Notes: generated by a model not told the origin, from the letters alone. DNA of 64,000 bases from an uncultured Prevotella sp. (GCA_900315545.1 OMZM01000003.1:62001-126000); one strand, 5' to 3'. Shown: positions 27,656 through 37,422, counted from the stretch's first letter. Translations and numbers: made by a program.

Positions 27656-29773
27656 ATGAAAAAATCAACATTACTCATTGCCGGAATGATGGCTGTATCG
27701 ACAGTCCATGCCGACGAAGGTATGTGGACACTCTACAACCTGCCGCAAGCCATCTATGAGCAGATGCAGGCTGAGGGTTACTCACTGCCGTACAGCTCAC
27801 TTTACTACAGCAGCGACGCTATCAAGAACGCTGTGGTCAACTTCTCAGGCTACTGCTCGGGAGTGGTCGTTTCGCCAGACGGACTGGTGTTCACCAACCA
27901 CCACTGCGGTTTCGAGGCTATTCGCTCACACTCTACAGTGGAACACGACTACATGCTTAATGGTTTCTATGCCAAGTCGTTTGAAGAGGAACTGCCTAAC
28001 AAAGACATGTTCGTGTCGTTCATGGTAGAACAGCGCGACATTACAGAGGAAATAAAGGCTATGGGCATCGACAAGATGACCGCCGAAGAGCAGGAAATGT
28101 TCCTCGACTCAATAGAAAATGCACGCTCTAAGGAAGTGAAAGCCAAAGATGCGACCCTGCGACTGGAAATAAAACCGTTCTACGAGCGCAATGCGTACTA
28201 TCAGACTACATACCGCGACTTCACCGACCTGCGCCTCGTGTTCACAGTGCCAAAGTCGATGGGTAAGTTCGGAGGCGAAACCGACAACTGGATGTGGCCT
28301 CGCCAGACTTGCGACTTCTCTGTTTTCCGCATCTATGCAGACCCAGAGACCAACGGACCGGCAGCATACAGCGAAAAGAACGTGCCTTACCACCCAGAAC
28401 ACTGGGCACAGGTGTCGATGGAAGGATATAAAGACGGCGACTTCGCAATGACTATGGGATATCCAGGCTCAACCAACCGATACCTGTCTTCATACGGCAT
28501 AAAGGAACGCCGCGACTGCCAGAACGAGCCACGAGCACAGATTAGAGGCGTAAAACAGGGCGTAATGATAAAGCACATGCGTGCCGACGAAGCCGTACGC
28601 ATCAAGTATGACTCTAAATATGCACAGAGTGCCAACTACTGGAAAAACTCTATCGGCATGAACAAGTGCATCGACTCTATCGGAATAATTGAGCATAAGC
28701 AGGACTTTGAAGCACGCATCCGCAAGTATATGGACAAGACCGGCTACCTGAAAGGTAAGCTCGACTTCGACAAGATGGCTCGCCTGTATGCTCAGCGCTA
28801 TGAGCCTATGCGCGCAGTGCTGAACCTGAGAGAGTCTTTCTTTGGTACCAACGAGCTCGGAAACCGTGCCCTGCAAACAGCATACGGATGGAACAAAATT
28901 GAAAATCCTGATGCAAAGGAAGAACAGCAGTACATTATTATAAAAGACAACAGCGAAGAATGGGACGAAGCACTCGACAAGGAAGTGCTCGCAGCTATGC
29001 TGAAGAACTATGAGGAGCATGTAGACGCAAAATATCTGCCTGCTTTCTACAATGACATAAAGAAGAAATTCAAGGGCGACTACACTGCCTTTGCAAACAA
29101 CCTCTACAAGAAATCGAAACTCATGAAGAGCGGAGAGAAGATTTATATCAACCGCAAGGACTTCAAGAAAGATCCAGGCTATATCTTCGGCTTACAACTA
29201 AGAGACATGTATATGTCAATGGTAGAGCAGATGGGCGGCGTAGGCGAGGAAGTTGACGAGCAGGAAAAATATCTTGCAGCAGCACGTCTGCGCATGGAAG
29301 AAGACTTGCCTCACTACTCTGACGCTAACTTCACTATGCGCCTTTCTTACGGACAGGTTGGCGGATTTATGCTCAACGGCAAACCTTCGGGCTACTACAC
29401 AACGGCGGAAAGCCTCGTTGAGAAGTTCGATAAACAGGACAAAGTGATAGACTACTTTGCTGAACCTATAATGCGCGAACTGCTTACGGCTAAGGATTTC
29501 GGCAGATATACCGACAAGACGACAGGCAAAATGCAGCTCTGTTTCCTGACTAACAACGACATTACTGGCGGCAACAGTGGCTCGCCGATGTTCAACGGCA
29601 AGGGCGAACTCATAGGTCTTGCTTTCGACGGAAACTGGGATTCACTTTCTTCTGACATCAATTTCGACAGCAAACTCGCACGCTGCATCGGCGTAGACAT
29701 CAGATTTGTTATCTTCATGATGGACAAGTGGGGACACGCTGACCGTCTGCTGAAAGAAATGAACGTACAGTAA
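27656..29773 (+). CDS. S46 family dipeptidyl-peptidase (DPP7-like)
   Basis: A 705-residue exported serine exopeptidase that releases dipeptides from the N-termini of peptides in the periplasm, important for amino-acid-fermenting Bacteroidetes. It has a signal peptide (about 1-19), the histidine motif TNHHCG (H82/H83), the aspartate motif near 'DNWMWPR', and the nucleophile Ser641 in GGNSGSPMF. The residue 18 after the serine is glycine (FDGNW). In Porphyromonas gingivalis this position is Gly673 in DPP7 and Arg673 in DPP11, so a preference for hydrophobic rather than acidic P1 residues is inferred. Confidence 0.92.
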   Translation: MKKSTLLIAGMMAVSTVHADEGMWTLYNLPQAIYEQMQAEGYSLPYSSLYYSSDAIKNAVVNFSGYCSGVVVSPDGLVFTNHHCGFEAIRSHSTVEHDYMLNGFYAKSFEEELPNKDMFVSFMVEQRDITEEIKAMGIDKMTAEEQEMFLDSIENARSKEVKAKDATLRLEIKPFYERNAYYQTTYRDFTDLRLVFTVPKSMGKFGGETDNWMWPRQTCDFSVFRIYADPETNGPAAYSEKNVPYHPEHWAQVSMEGYKDGDFAMTMGYPGSTNRYLSSYGIKERRDCQNEPRAQIRGVKQGVMIKHMRADEAVRIKYDSKYAQSANYWKNSIGMNKCIDSIGIIEHKQDFEARIRKYMDKTGYLKGKLDFDKMARLYAQRYEPMRAVLNLRESFFGTNELGNRALQTAYGWNKIENPDAKEEQQYIIIKDNSEEWDEALDKEVLAAMLKNYEEHVDAKYLPAFYNDIKKKFKGDYTAFANNLYKKSKLMKSGEKIYINRKDFKKDPGYIFGLQLRDMYMSMVEQMGGVGEEVDEQEKYLAAARLRMEEDLPHYSDANFTMRLSYGQVGGFMLNGKPSGYYTTAESLVEKFDKQDKVIDYFAEPIMRELLTAKDFGRYTDKTTGKMQLCFLTNNDITGGNSGSPMFNGKGELIGLAFDGNWDSLSSDINFDSKLARCIGVDIRFVIFMMDKWGHADRLLKEMNVQ

Positions 29774-29781
29774 ATCATAAT

Positions 29782-29807
29782 GAAAGTGTTGCTTCGGCAA
29801 CACTTTC
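29782..29807 (+). terminator. Terminator of the S46 peptidase
   Basis: A perfect 11-bp stem (GAAAGTGTTGC against GCAACACTTTC) with a TTCG tetraloop, nine bases after the stop codon. Confidence 0.75.
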
Positions 29808-29828
29808 TCTTATATACATATTATTAAT

Positions 29829-29860
29829 AAAGGGTTGGATTTTATATCATCCAACCCTTT
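29829..29860. terminator. Bidirectional terminator between the S46 peptidase and the DUF349 gene
   Basis: A 12-bp stem (AAAGGGTTGGAT against ATCCAACCCTTT) with an 8-nt loop; A/T-rich tails lie on both sides, so it can serve the converging DUF349 gene too. Confidence 0.7.
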
Positions 29861-29884
29861 ATTATATCAATATAAACAGTGTCT

Positions 29885-31717
29885 TTATTGTTCTTCGTTG
29901 TTTTCCTCGTCGATAGCCTTTATCTTTTCACGCACGAGTTTCAAGTCATCGCGCAGCTTTTCTATCTTGCGATTCATCTCATCAACCAGCGAATTACCCT
30001 TCTTAGATGCCACGCTGAGGAAACCGAGATTGTTGTCGTAAGTCTGGATTTCCTGCTTCAGCGACTCATAACGGCGCATCAGACGGGTACGTTCGTTGTC
30101 GAGAGCATTCTCGCCACGCTTTGCTACATCCTTCAGCGAGTTCTTGAAGTTGTCAAGACGACGGCGTGCAGTGCTGATATTCATATCCTTGTAGAGTTTA
30201 TCGAGCACCTCATGATATGCCTTGTAAATCTTGTCCTTATCCTTGTAAGGCACATGTCCGACAGCATTATACTGTTCTACGAGTTCATGTACCTTCTCCT
30301 TTGCGTCATCGGCAGCTTCCTCTGCTATAGCTTTCAGTTGCTCTATGATGCTTGTTTTCTTCTCAAGATTTTCCATTTCCTCATTTCTTGTGCCTGCATT
30401 AGCTGCGTTGCGAGCCTCAAAGAACTTGTTGCATGCAGCGAGAAAATCATTCCACAGCTGGTCTCCAAGTTTCTTCGGCACCATGCCAATGGTCTTCCAT
30501 TCTTTCTGCAATGCAATGAGCTTGTCAGTTGTTGACTTCCATTCCGTTGAGTCTTGCAGTGCCTGTGCCTGTTCTACAAGTGCCTGCTTGCGTGCTGCAT
30601 TGTCGGCAAAGCGTTCCTTCATCTCCTTGAAATACTGGGTCTTGCGTCCGAAGAAATCGTCGCAGGCAGCACGGAAACGCTCGAAAATCTTTACATTCAT
30701 CTTCTGCGGAGCAAAGCCGATGGTCTTCCATTCAGCCTGAACATCAATGATTTCCTTTGTATGTTTTTCCCAATCGGCAGCCCCTTTGTTTTCTTCTTTA
30801 GCTATTGCCTCAACCTTTTCACACAGTTCTGTCTTTCTCTGCAGGTTCTCCTCTTCCTTTGAGCGCAGGTCTTCAAAGTGTTGCTGGTGGCGCTTGTTGA
30901 CTACCGTTGATGCTGCCTTGAATCGTGCCCATACCTCTTCGCGTAAGTCCTTCGCTACCGGTCCTGTCTCACGATACTGCTGATGCAGCTCCTGAAGTTG
31001 ATGGAAGGCGCTGATAACATCTTCCTCCTCTGCCAGTCTTTCGGCTGCTTCACAGAGATGTGTCTTTATCTCCAGATTTTTCTTGAAGTCATATTCGCGT
31101 GCTTCGCTGTTGAGTTTCAGCAGGTCGTAGAACTGCTCTACATTATGCTGATAGCTGCGCCAGAGTTCATTTGCACGCTCTGCCGGAACGGCTTTTATTT
31201 CCTTCCATTCCTGTTGCAGTGCCTTAAACTCCTGATAGCTCTTGTTTGCTTCCTCTGGCGAGGTAGCCATTGCCTTTATTTTCTCTATTATTTCGAGTTT
31301 CTTTTTCAGGTTTTCTTCTTTTTCAGCCTCCTGCTGTTTGAATATCTCGGCGCGTTTTTCGCGTATTATACCCATCTCAGCCTTGAATGCTTCCTCAGTC
31401 TCGTCGGGTGTTATCTGGTATGCCTCAGGGTCTCCTCCGGCATCAAGATATTCCTTAAGTTTTGCATCTCGTTCTGCCACATGCAACTTATAGAAAATAG
31501 TTTTCAGCAGGTCTACTTCCTCCTTGTCGGGTGCTTCGCTGCTGTGTGCTATCTCCTTGACGCGTTCAAGCACTTCTTCCTTTGTTGCATAGTTGCGGCG
31601 TGCAGTTTCTGTTGTTGCTACTTCCTGGCTTGCAGTATTGTTTTCTACTGCTGCCTGTTCAACATTTTGTTCTTCGATTTTTCCCGTTTCGAGATTTTTT
31701 TCTTGAGAGTCCATCAT
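29885..31717 (-). CDS. DUF349 repeat protein
   Basis: A 610-residue, highly charged, mainly helical cytosolic protein built from tandem DUF349 repeats. Each repeat has the pattern 'W..I..aP....n.lw..F...c..Ff', seen around 'LQQEWKEIKAVPAERANELW', 'VQAEWKTIGFAPQKMNVKIF' and 'LQKEWKTIGMVPKKLGDQLW'. The N-terminus (about 1-45) is Glu/Asn/Thr-rich and probably disordered. The family is common in Bacteroidetes; its function is not settled. The start could be either of two adjacent ATGs. Confidence 0.85.
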   Translation of the reverse strand: MMDSQEKNLETGKIEEQNVEQAAVENNTASQEVATTETARRNYATKEEVLERVKEIAHSSEAPDKEEVDLLKTIFYKLHVAERDAKLKEYLDAGGDPEAYQITPDETEEAFKAEMGIIREKRAEIFKQQEAEKEENLKKKLEIIEKIKAMATSPEEANKSYQEFKALQQEWKEIKAVPAERANELWRSYQHNVEQFYDLLKLNSEAREYDFKKNLEIKTHLCEAAERLAEEEDVISAFHQLQELHQQYRETGPVAKDLREEVWARFKAASTVVNKRHQQHFEDLRSKEEENLQRKTELCEKVEAIAKEENKGAADWEKHTKEIIDVQAEWKTIGFAPQKMNVKIFERFRAACDDFFGRKTQYFKEMKERFADNAARKQALVEQAQALQDSTEWKSTTDKLIALQKEWKTIGMVPKKLGDQLWNDFLAACNKFFEARNAANAGTRNEEMENLEKKTSIIEQLKAIAEEAADDAKEKVHELVEQYNAVGHVPYKDKDKIYKAYHEVLDKLYKDMNISTARRRLDNFKNSLKDVAKRGENALDNERTRLMRRYESLKQEIQTYDNNLGFLSVASKKGNSLVDEMNRKIEKLRDDLKLVREKIKAIDEENNEEQ

Positions 31718-31797
31718 TATAACTTTTGTTAATGAATTGATAAATAAGGGCTTTCTGAATGCTATTCCTCTGCCCTACACGTATTTATATAATCGTT

Positions 31798-31829
31798 GCA
31801 AACTTAAAGAAAATATCTGTAACTTGCAA
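31798..31829 (-). promoter_or_regulatory. Promoter of the DUF349 gene
   Basis: Minus-strand TTG (31827-31829), 20 nt, TAAGTTTGC (31798-31806), giving a leader of about 75 nt. It lies in the 143-bp gap after corA. Confidence 0.6.
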
Positions 31830-31860
31830 AATATTTGTTGATTTTTTGTTTGTCAGCGGT

Positions 31861-32787
31861 TTAAATGAGCCTGCGACGTCTGAAAAACCACAGACAAAGG
31901 GCTGAAACGATGATTGAAATGACAAGTGCCACGACAAAGCCGTACCTGCTGTTTTCCATTCCGTTGACAAGGTTCATTCCGAAGAGCGATGCTATGAGCG
32001 TCGGGAACATCATTAGAATGCTGACCGACGTCAGCGTACGCATCACGGTATTCATATTGTTGTTAATGATGGATGAGTATGTATCCATCGTCGACTCGAG
32101 GATGTCGGAGTAAATGCTGGTTGTTTCCCGGGCCTGCGACATCTCGATGTTGACGTCTTCTATTAGGTCGGCGTCGAGTTCGTCCACTTGCAGTTTGAAT
32201 TTCAGTTTGGCAAGCAAGTTCTCGTTGCCTCGTATTGATGTATTGAAATATGTCAGTGAGTCTTGCAGTCGCGACAGTCCTATCAGCGACTCGTTGTTCA
32301 CTTCGTGGTCGAGGTTTCTCTTTGCCTTGTCTATGAGCGTGCTGATTTGCTTCAGTCGTTTCAGGTACCACACCGACGACGAGAGAAACAGTCTGAATGT
32401 CATGTCTACATAGTCTGTAAATCCTTCGGCGCGTTTCTGCTGATAGCTGACGAAGTCTATCATCATGTTTGTCTCATAATAGCATACCGTAATGGTAACG
32501 TCGCGCTTGTGTATGATACCGAGCGGCACTGTCGTGTATGGTGTTCGCGAGCGTATTTCCTTGACATAGGGGATACGCAGGATTATGAGCATCCATCCGT
32601 CGTCGTATTCATAACGGGCGCGCTCGTCGGTATCGCTGATGTCGGAGAGGAAGTAGTCGGGTATTGAGAAGCGTTCTTCCATTTCCCTTTGTTCTTCATC
32701 GGTGGGACACGTCAGTTGTATCCAGCAGTTGGGCTGCCACTCATTGAGTTGCTTCAACCCTTCGTTTGTGTTCCAAAAAGTCTTCAT
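31861..32787 (-). CDS. corA: CorA-family magnesium/divalent cation channel
   Basis: A 308-residue inner-membrane channel protein. It has the large cytosolic N-terminal funnel domain, then the long helix and two C-terminal spans. The signature loop is FGMNLVNGME, a YGMN-type motif with Phe in place of Tyr, just after the first span (MMFPTLIASLFGMN). The C-terminus is basic (FFRRRRL), as usual. It is preceded by a strong promoter and an unusually long leader of about 170 nt with several stable hairpins, suggesting post-transcriptional control. Confidence 0.9.
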   Translation of the reverse strand: MKTFWNTNEGLKQLNEWQPNCWIQLTCPTDEEQREMEERFSIPDYFLSDISDTDERARYEYDDGWMLIILRIPYVKEIRSRTPYTTVPLGIIHKRDVTITVCYYETNMMIDFVSYQQKRAEGFTDYVDMTFRLFLSSSVWYLKRLKQISTLIDKAKRNLDHEVNNESLIGLSRLQDSLTYFNTSIRGNENLLAKLKFKLQVDELDADLIEDVNIEMSQARETTSIYSDILESTMDTYSSIINNNMNTVMRTLTSVSILMMFPTLIASLFGMNLVNGMENSRYGFVVALVISIIVSALCLWFFRRRRLI

Positions 32788-32960
32788 GTTTGCTAATCTC
32801 CATGTGTTAGCGGATACGTGGGGATTAGCCTTTCGGGTCTATCCTCACGCTTACAGAATTGATGTTTCCGCGTGATAATCGTCCATTTTGCTGCTATATT
32901 AGTTAATAATAGAGGTGTTGCCGCTAAGCTGCATGTTGCAGACACCTCACGAAAATAATT
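32788..32960 (-). promoter_or_regulatory. Long structured 5' leader of corA
   Basis: Reading toward corA, GAGGTGT/ACACCTC closes a first hairpin (32912-32948), CACGC/GCGTG a second (32846-32874), and GCTAATC-CCCA/TGG-GATTAGC a third (32792-32829) whose right arm ends six bases before the start codon. A GGATA/TATCC pairing (GGATA near 32842, TATCC near 32813) would interleave with the third stem, so the two cannot form together. No match to the known M-box magnesium riboswitch was recognised. Structures were judged by eye. Confidence 0.5.
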
Positions 32961-32965
32961 CGGCT

Positions 32966-32996
32966 GCAAAGGTAAAATAAAAATTTCAAATCACAA
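32966..32996 (-). promoter_or_regulatory. Promoter of corA
   Basis: Minus-strand TTG (32994-32996), exactly 19 nt, TACCTTTGC (32966-32974), a full consensus match. It sets the transcript start near 32958. Confidence 0.7.
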
Positions 32997-33041
32997 AAAC
33001 CAATGCAGAAAAAGTTGCAAAATTGTGGTTTTGCCGGCTGT

Positions 33042-34769
33042 TTACGCCTGCATGCGTGCCTCTACGACGTTGACGATATAGTCGGCAAGTTTCTCGCACT
33101 CGTTTATCATGTCCATGTACATTGTTCCTACGGCATAGTCGTATTTGTGATCGTTTATGTCGGCAATGTTCTGTTCCCTCAGTTCGTTGCGCAGGTTGTT
33201 TATGTTCTGTTCTGCCGTCATGATTCTTTCCATGTCTATGTCAGCCGACGGCATTGTCATTATTTCTCTCATCTGCGTCAGACTGGCATCCACAAGTTGC
33301 ATCATGGCGTTTATCCTTGTTTCCAGTTCATGCGTGAACTGTGCCGTCGACGTATTGTGTCTGTTCAGTATTCGTGCTATGTTGTAGCATGCGTCGCCTA
33401 TGCTCTCTATCTCGCTCACCTCTCTCATCATTGAGCGCAGCGTTGCTTTCGTTTCGTCAGAGAGGTGTGAGTTGCCAATGCTTTCAAGATATTGTGCTAT
33501 TTCTATTTCCATTCGGTCGGAGATGCCTTCATATTTCTCCACTCGCGAATAGAGTTTCACGAAGTCGTCGCCTTCCTTTTCCATCAGTTCAAGCGACATG
33601 CGGAACATTCGCTGTATTCTCTCGGCGAAGAGACTTATTTCCTTCTGCGCCTGTATGATAGATATTTCAGGTGTGCGTATGACTCCGCTGTCGATGTATT
33701 TCAGCCTAACTGGTCCTTCGTCTGCCTCTGCTCCGTCGATGGTCTTTTTCTTTATTACCTTGCAGACTATGCGTTCTATCTGCGGAATGAAGCCTATCAG
33801 TATTGCCGTGTTCGATATATTGAAACATGTGTGGAAGGCAGCCAGGACGACGCTCAGTTTCGATGCATTTTCGAGGAATGCAGCCTGTCCTGCCACTTCC
33901 TTTGTCATTGTTACGTCGTAGCCTACGAAACCGCACACCATGTCTACAAACGGATGGAAGCAGAACATCATCCAGAACACTCCGAAGATGTTGAAGAACA
34001 TGTGTGCGAATGCTGCCCTTCGTGCCTGTGTAGATGCTGTCATGGCTGCGAGGTTCGACGTTACGGTTGTTCCAATATTCTCTCCCATGACGAGCGCTAT
34101 GCCCTGGTATATCGGCAGTGCGCCCGACGAACAGAGTATCATGGTAATAGCCATGACGGCTGCCGACGACTGCACGCACATGGTGAGCACTCCGCCTATG
34201 AGCAGGAATATGATTGTGGTAGAGAAACTCTGTGGGTCAAACTGCGAAAAGAAGCTGAGCACGGCTTCGTTCTCGCCGAGCTGCATGTCAATGCCTGTCT
34301 GTCGCAGCGTGCCGAGACCGAGAAACATGAAGGCAATGCCGAAAAGGAAGTCACCGAAACTTTCGTGTCGCTTTCTGTAGACGAGAAACATTGCCACGAT
34401 GAAGGCTGGCCAAACGAAGTCGGTGATGTTGAACGAGAATCCTGCCGACATTATCCACGCTGTCAGCGTGGTACCTATGTTTGCGCCCATGATGACTGAA
34501 ATGGCTTGTGCGAGCGTGAGCAGACCGGCATTTACAAACGAGACGGTCATCACCGTCGTGGCTGTCGAGCTCTGCACTGCCGATGTTACTGCCACTCCGG
34601 TAAGCATGCCCGTGAAGCGGTTGGTTGTCATTCGGCGCAAAATGTTTCGCAACTGTGTTCCTGCCATCTTCTGCAAGGCATCACTCATAGTCTTCATTCC
34701 GAATATCAGAAGCGCCAGCGAGCCGAGCAGGCGAAAGGCTATCATAAGATAGTCGTTGGTATTGTCCAT
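33042..34769 (-). CDS. Na/Pi cotransporter family protein with PhoU-like domain (copy 2)
   Basis: A 575-residue paralogue of the gene at 13799-15502: the same N-terminal layout ('SLALLIFGMKTMSDALQKMA', 'VQSSTATT'), a second 'VQSSAAVM' repeat, and a C-terminal PhoU-like helical domain ('RVEKYEGISDRMEIEIAQYL'). It probably imports or exports phosphate with sodium. Unlike copy 1 it stands alone. A TATCTTTGC box lies at 34817-34825, but a matching upstream TTG was not found. Confidence 0.9.
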   Translation of the reverse strand: MDNTNDYLMIAFRLLGSLALLIFGMKTMSDALQKMAGTQLRNILRRMTTNRFTGMLTGVAVTSAVQSSTATTVMTVSFVNAGLLTLAQAISVIMGANIGTTLTAWIMSAGFSFNITDFVWPAFIVAMFLVYRKRHESFGDFLFGIAFMFLGLGTLRQTGIDMQLGENEAVLSFFSQFDPQSFSTTIIFLLIGGVLTMCVQSSAAVMAITMILCSSGALPIYQGIALVMGENIGTTVTSNLAAMTASTQARRAAFAHMFFNIFGVFWMMFCFHPFVDMVCGFVGYDVTMTKEVAGQAAFLENASKLSVVLAAFHTCFNISNTAILIGFIPQIERIVCKVIKKKTIDGAEADEGPVRLKYIDSGVIRTPEISIIQAQKEISLFAERIQRMFRMSLELMEKEGDDFVKLYSRVEKYEGISDRMEIEIAQYLESIGNSHLSDETKATLRSMMREVSEIESIGDACYNIARILNRHNTSTAQFTHELETRINAMMQLVDASLTQMREIMTMPSADIDMERIMTAEQNINNLRNELREQNIADINDHKYDYAVGTMYMDMINECEKLADYIVNVVEARMQA

Positions 34770-35012
34770 CGTATATAGTGTTCTACGTCTAAAATATTCT
34801 GTTCCTTAATTATCGTGCAAAGATAGTAAAAACTTACCGCAATGCACTACTGTAAATGTTACGATTATATTACAATGACCTGCATCGGGCTTTGCCACTG
34901 TCTCTACAATAATGTTTTACGCCGAAAGTGCTTACACCCGAAACTGCCAGTAGGCTGGCTGTTGCAGCATTTTCACTGCGTCTGCCGCTGACATTTTGTA
35001 AGAACGGCAAAA

Positions 35013-35095
35013 TTACAAGCCGTCTGTAATGGCGTGACGGAGTATCTGTCACACCATTACAGCATACTTGTAATACCATTACAGACTGCTTGTAA
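35013..35095. repeat. Nested, mutually exclusive inverted repeats between hppA and the Na/Pi gene
   Basis: The outer arms TTACAAGCCGTCTGTAATGG (35013-35032) and its near-complement (35076-35095) differ at one base. The inner arms CTGTAATGGCGTGAC (35024-35038) and GTCACACCATTACAG (35048-35062) also pair. Both foldings use the same CTGTAATGG, so only one can form at a time. It lies downstream of hppA and could end its transcript, but T-runs are weak. The rest of the 388-bp gap shows only the -7 box of the Na/Pi gene. Confidence 0.7.
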
Positions 35096-35157
35096 AAACC
35101 ATGTAGTTACAAATCATCATTCCTGGGTGTAGCCATGCACATCGGTAAAGCCGGTGC

Positions 35158-37356
35158 TTAGATGAACGCAACGGTCAGTCCTGCCATTACAATACTTACC
35201 ATCGACATGAGCTTTATCAATATGTTGAGCGACGGACCACTCGTATCCTTGAACGGGTCGCCTACGGTGTCGCCCACGATTGTAGCCTTGTGGCATGCCG
35301 AGCCCTTGCCGCCGAAGTTGCCTTCCTCTACCATCTTCTTGGCATTGTCCCATGCACCGCCTGAGTTTGCCATGAATACGGCGAGCGTGAAGCCTGCTGC
35401 CAGACCGCCGACGAGCAGTCCGAGAACGCCAGCCACGCCAAGCACTACGCCTACGACAATAGGTATTATGATGGCAAGCAGCGACGGGAATATCATCTCG
35501 CGCTGTGCCGAACGGGTGGAAATCTCAACGCATCGTCCGTAGTCGGGCGTTGCCTTGCCTTCAAGTATGCCTGCTATCTCGCGGAACTGGCGGCGCACTT
35601 CCTCTACCATCGACTGCGCTGCACGTCCCACTGCGCCCATCGTCAGACCGCAGAAAAGGAATGCTGCCATTGCGCCCAGGAATGTTCCGACAAGAACTTT
35701 CGGATTCATAAGGTTCACCTGGAAGAACTCCATGAAGTCGGTCATCGTGGCTGTAGACGGGTTGAACGTGTTTCCGAGAGCGTCAACGAACTGGTGTCCT
35801 TCGCTCACGGCGCGCTGCATGGCTATCTTTATCTCCTCAACGTAAGAGGCAAGCAGTGCAAGTGCCGTCAGCGCTGCCGAGCCAATGGCAAAGCCCTTGC
35901 CCGTAGCGGCAGTGGTATTGCCTAACGCATCGAGGGCATCGGTGCGGTGGCGCACTTCCGGCTCGAGCTCGCTCATCTCGGCATTGCCGCCCGCATTGTC
36001 GGCAATAGGACCGTATGCGTCGGTGGCAAGCGTGATGCCAAGAGTAGAAAGCATGCCTACGGCAGCGATACCGATACCGTAGAGTCCGTGCGACAGGCTC
36101 TCAGCACTCATGCTGAGGTCGAAACCGTTGGCGCAGAGATAGCTGAGCATGATGGCAAACGATATGGTTACGACAGGTATCATCGTTGAAATCATACCCG
36201 TTCCAATACCTTTTATAATTACAGTGGCAGAGCCTGTCTGCGACGATTCGGCTATTTTCTGCGTCGGGCGATAGCTGTGCGACGTGTAGTACTCCGTGCC
36301 CTGACCGATAATCACGCCTGCTGCAAGACCCGTTATCACCGAGAACGAAATGCCAAGCCAGTTCTCTATGCCCAAGAGATAGAGTATGAGGAACGAAGCA
36401 ACGGCTATCAGCACGGCAGAAACATTTGTTCCGGTGCCCAGAGAGTGCAGCAGTTCCTTCATGCCTGCACCTTCCTTAGTGCGCACGAGGAATATGCCAA
36501 TCAGCGAAAGGAACACTCCCACCGCCGCAATGAGCATCGGCGCAATGACTGCACGCAACTGCATGTCGCCCGAAGCGGCAAAGGCTGTCGCTCCAAGTGC
36601 TGCCGCAGAAAGGATACTTCCGCAGTAGCTCTCGTACAGGTCGGCACCCATGCCGGCTACGTCGCCCACGTTGTCGCCCACGTTGTCGGCTATCGTTGCC
36701 GGATTGCGCGGGTCGTCTTCGGGAATATCAGCCTCCACCTTACCGACAAGGTCGGCACCTACGTCGGCTGCCTTAGTATAAATACCACCGCCGACACGCG
36801 CAAAGAGAGCCTGAGTAGACGCTCCCATACCGAAAGTAAGCATCGTCGTGGTAATCGTAATGAGCGTAATGTCTTCTCCACCGAAAGTTTTGAGGATGAC
36901 AAACCACAGTGCTATGTCCAAGAGTCCCAGTCCTACGACGGTCAGACCCATGACGGCACCGCTGCGGAAAGCCACTCTCAGACCCTTGTCGAGACTTCTG
37001 CGGGCTGCATTAGCCGTGCGTGCAGAAGCGTAGGTGGCTGTCTTCATTCCGAAAAAGCCTGCCAAGCCAGAGAAAAGACCACCCGTGAGGAATGCGAAAG
37101 GCACCCATGGGTTCTGCATCTTCAATACGTATGCCATAAAGGCAAATATTACGGCAAGCACAATAAACACTATCGTTACGACACGATACTGCTGCTTCAA
37201 GTAAGCCATAGCGCCTCGACGAACGTAGAGGGCTATCTCCTTCATACGCGGTGTGCCTTCATCTTCTTTCATCATCTGACGAAAGAAAAACCAAGCCATG
37301 CCCAATGCACACACCGATGCTATGGGCACCAACCAAAATTCTACGGGGATTGTCAT
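35158..37356 (-). CDS. hppA: Membrane-bound ion-translocating pyrophosphatase
   Basis: A 732-residue membrane pump that hydrolyses pyrophosphate and drives out Na+ and/or H+. The start is set at MTIPVEFWLVPIASV rather than at an ATG 13 codons earlier, because the earlier segment (WRIIIINKNN) overlaps the promoter leader and is not membrane-protein-like. Substrate motifs are clear: 'DVGADLVGKVE', 'DNVGDNVGDVAGMGADLYES', 'DAYGPIADNAGG' and 'DNAKK'. The GNTTAATGKG segment has Ala where potassium-independent enzymes have Lys, so it belongs to the K+-dependent class, which includes the Na+ pumps of Bacteroidetes. Confidence 0.95.
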   Translation of the reverse strand: MTIPVEFWLVPIASVCALGMAWFFFRQMMKEDEGTPRMKEIALYVRRGAMAYLKQQYRVVTIVFIVLAVIFAFMAYVLKMQNPWVPFAFLTGGLFSGLAGFFGMKTATYASARTANAARRSLDKGLRVAFRSGAVMGLTVVGLGLLDIALWFVILKTFGGEDITLITITTTMLTFGMGASTQALFARVGGGIYTKAADVGADLVGKVEADIPEDDPRNPATIADNVGDNVGDVAGMGADLYESYCGSILSAAALGATAFAASGDMQLRAVIAPMLIAAVGVFLSLIGIFLVRTKEGAGMKELLHSLGTGTNVSAVLIAVASFLILYLLGIENWLGISFSVITGLAAGVIIGQGTEYYTSHSYRPTQKIAESSQTGSATVIIKGIGTGMISTMIPVVTISFAIMLSYLCANGFDLSMSAESLSHGLYGIGIAAVGMLSTLGITLATDAYGPIADNAGGNAEMSELEPEVRHRTDALDALGNTTAATGKGFAIGSAALTALALLASYVEEIKIAMQRAVSEGHQFVDALGNTFNPSTATMTDFMEFFQVNLMNPKVLVGTFLGAMAAFLFCGLTMGAVGRAAQSMVEEVRRQFREIAGILEGKATPDYGRCVEISTRSAQREMIFPSLLAIIIPIVVGVVLGVAGVLGLLVGGLAAGFTLAVFMANSGGAWDNAKKMVEEGNFGGKGSACHKATIVGDTVGDPFKDTSGPSLNILIKLMSMVSIVMAGLTVAFI

Positions 37357-37392
37357 ATCAATATTATTTTTGTTAATTATAATTATCCGCCA

Positions 37393-37422
37393 CAAAATTA
37401 TACATTTTTATTCATATAACAA
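37393..37422 (-). promoter_or_regulatory. Promoter of hppA
   Basis: Minus-strand TTG (37420-37422), exactly 19 nt, TAATTTTG (37393-37400), giving a short leader of about 30 nt. Confidence 0.6.

Noticed and set aside
32788-32960. M-box magnesium riboswitch or manganese (yybP-ykoY) riboswitch upstream of corA
   Set aside because: The conserved motifs of both families are not present; only an unassigned structured leader can be claimed.
36277-37419. Long open frame (380 codons) antisense to hppA
   Set aside because: Composition is unlike a protein and the opposite strand is a certain gene.
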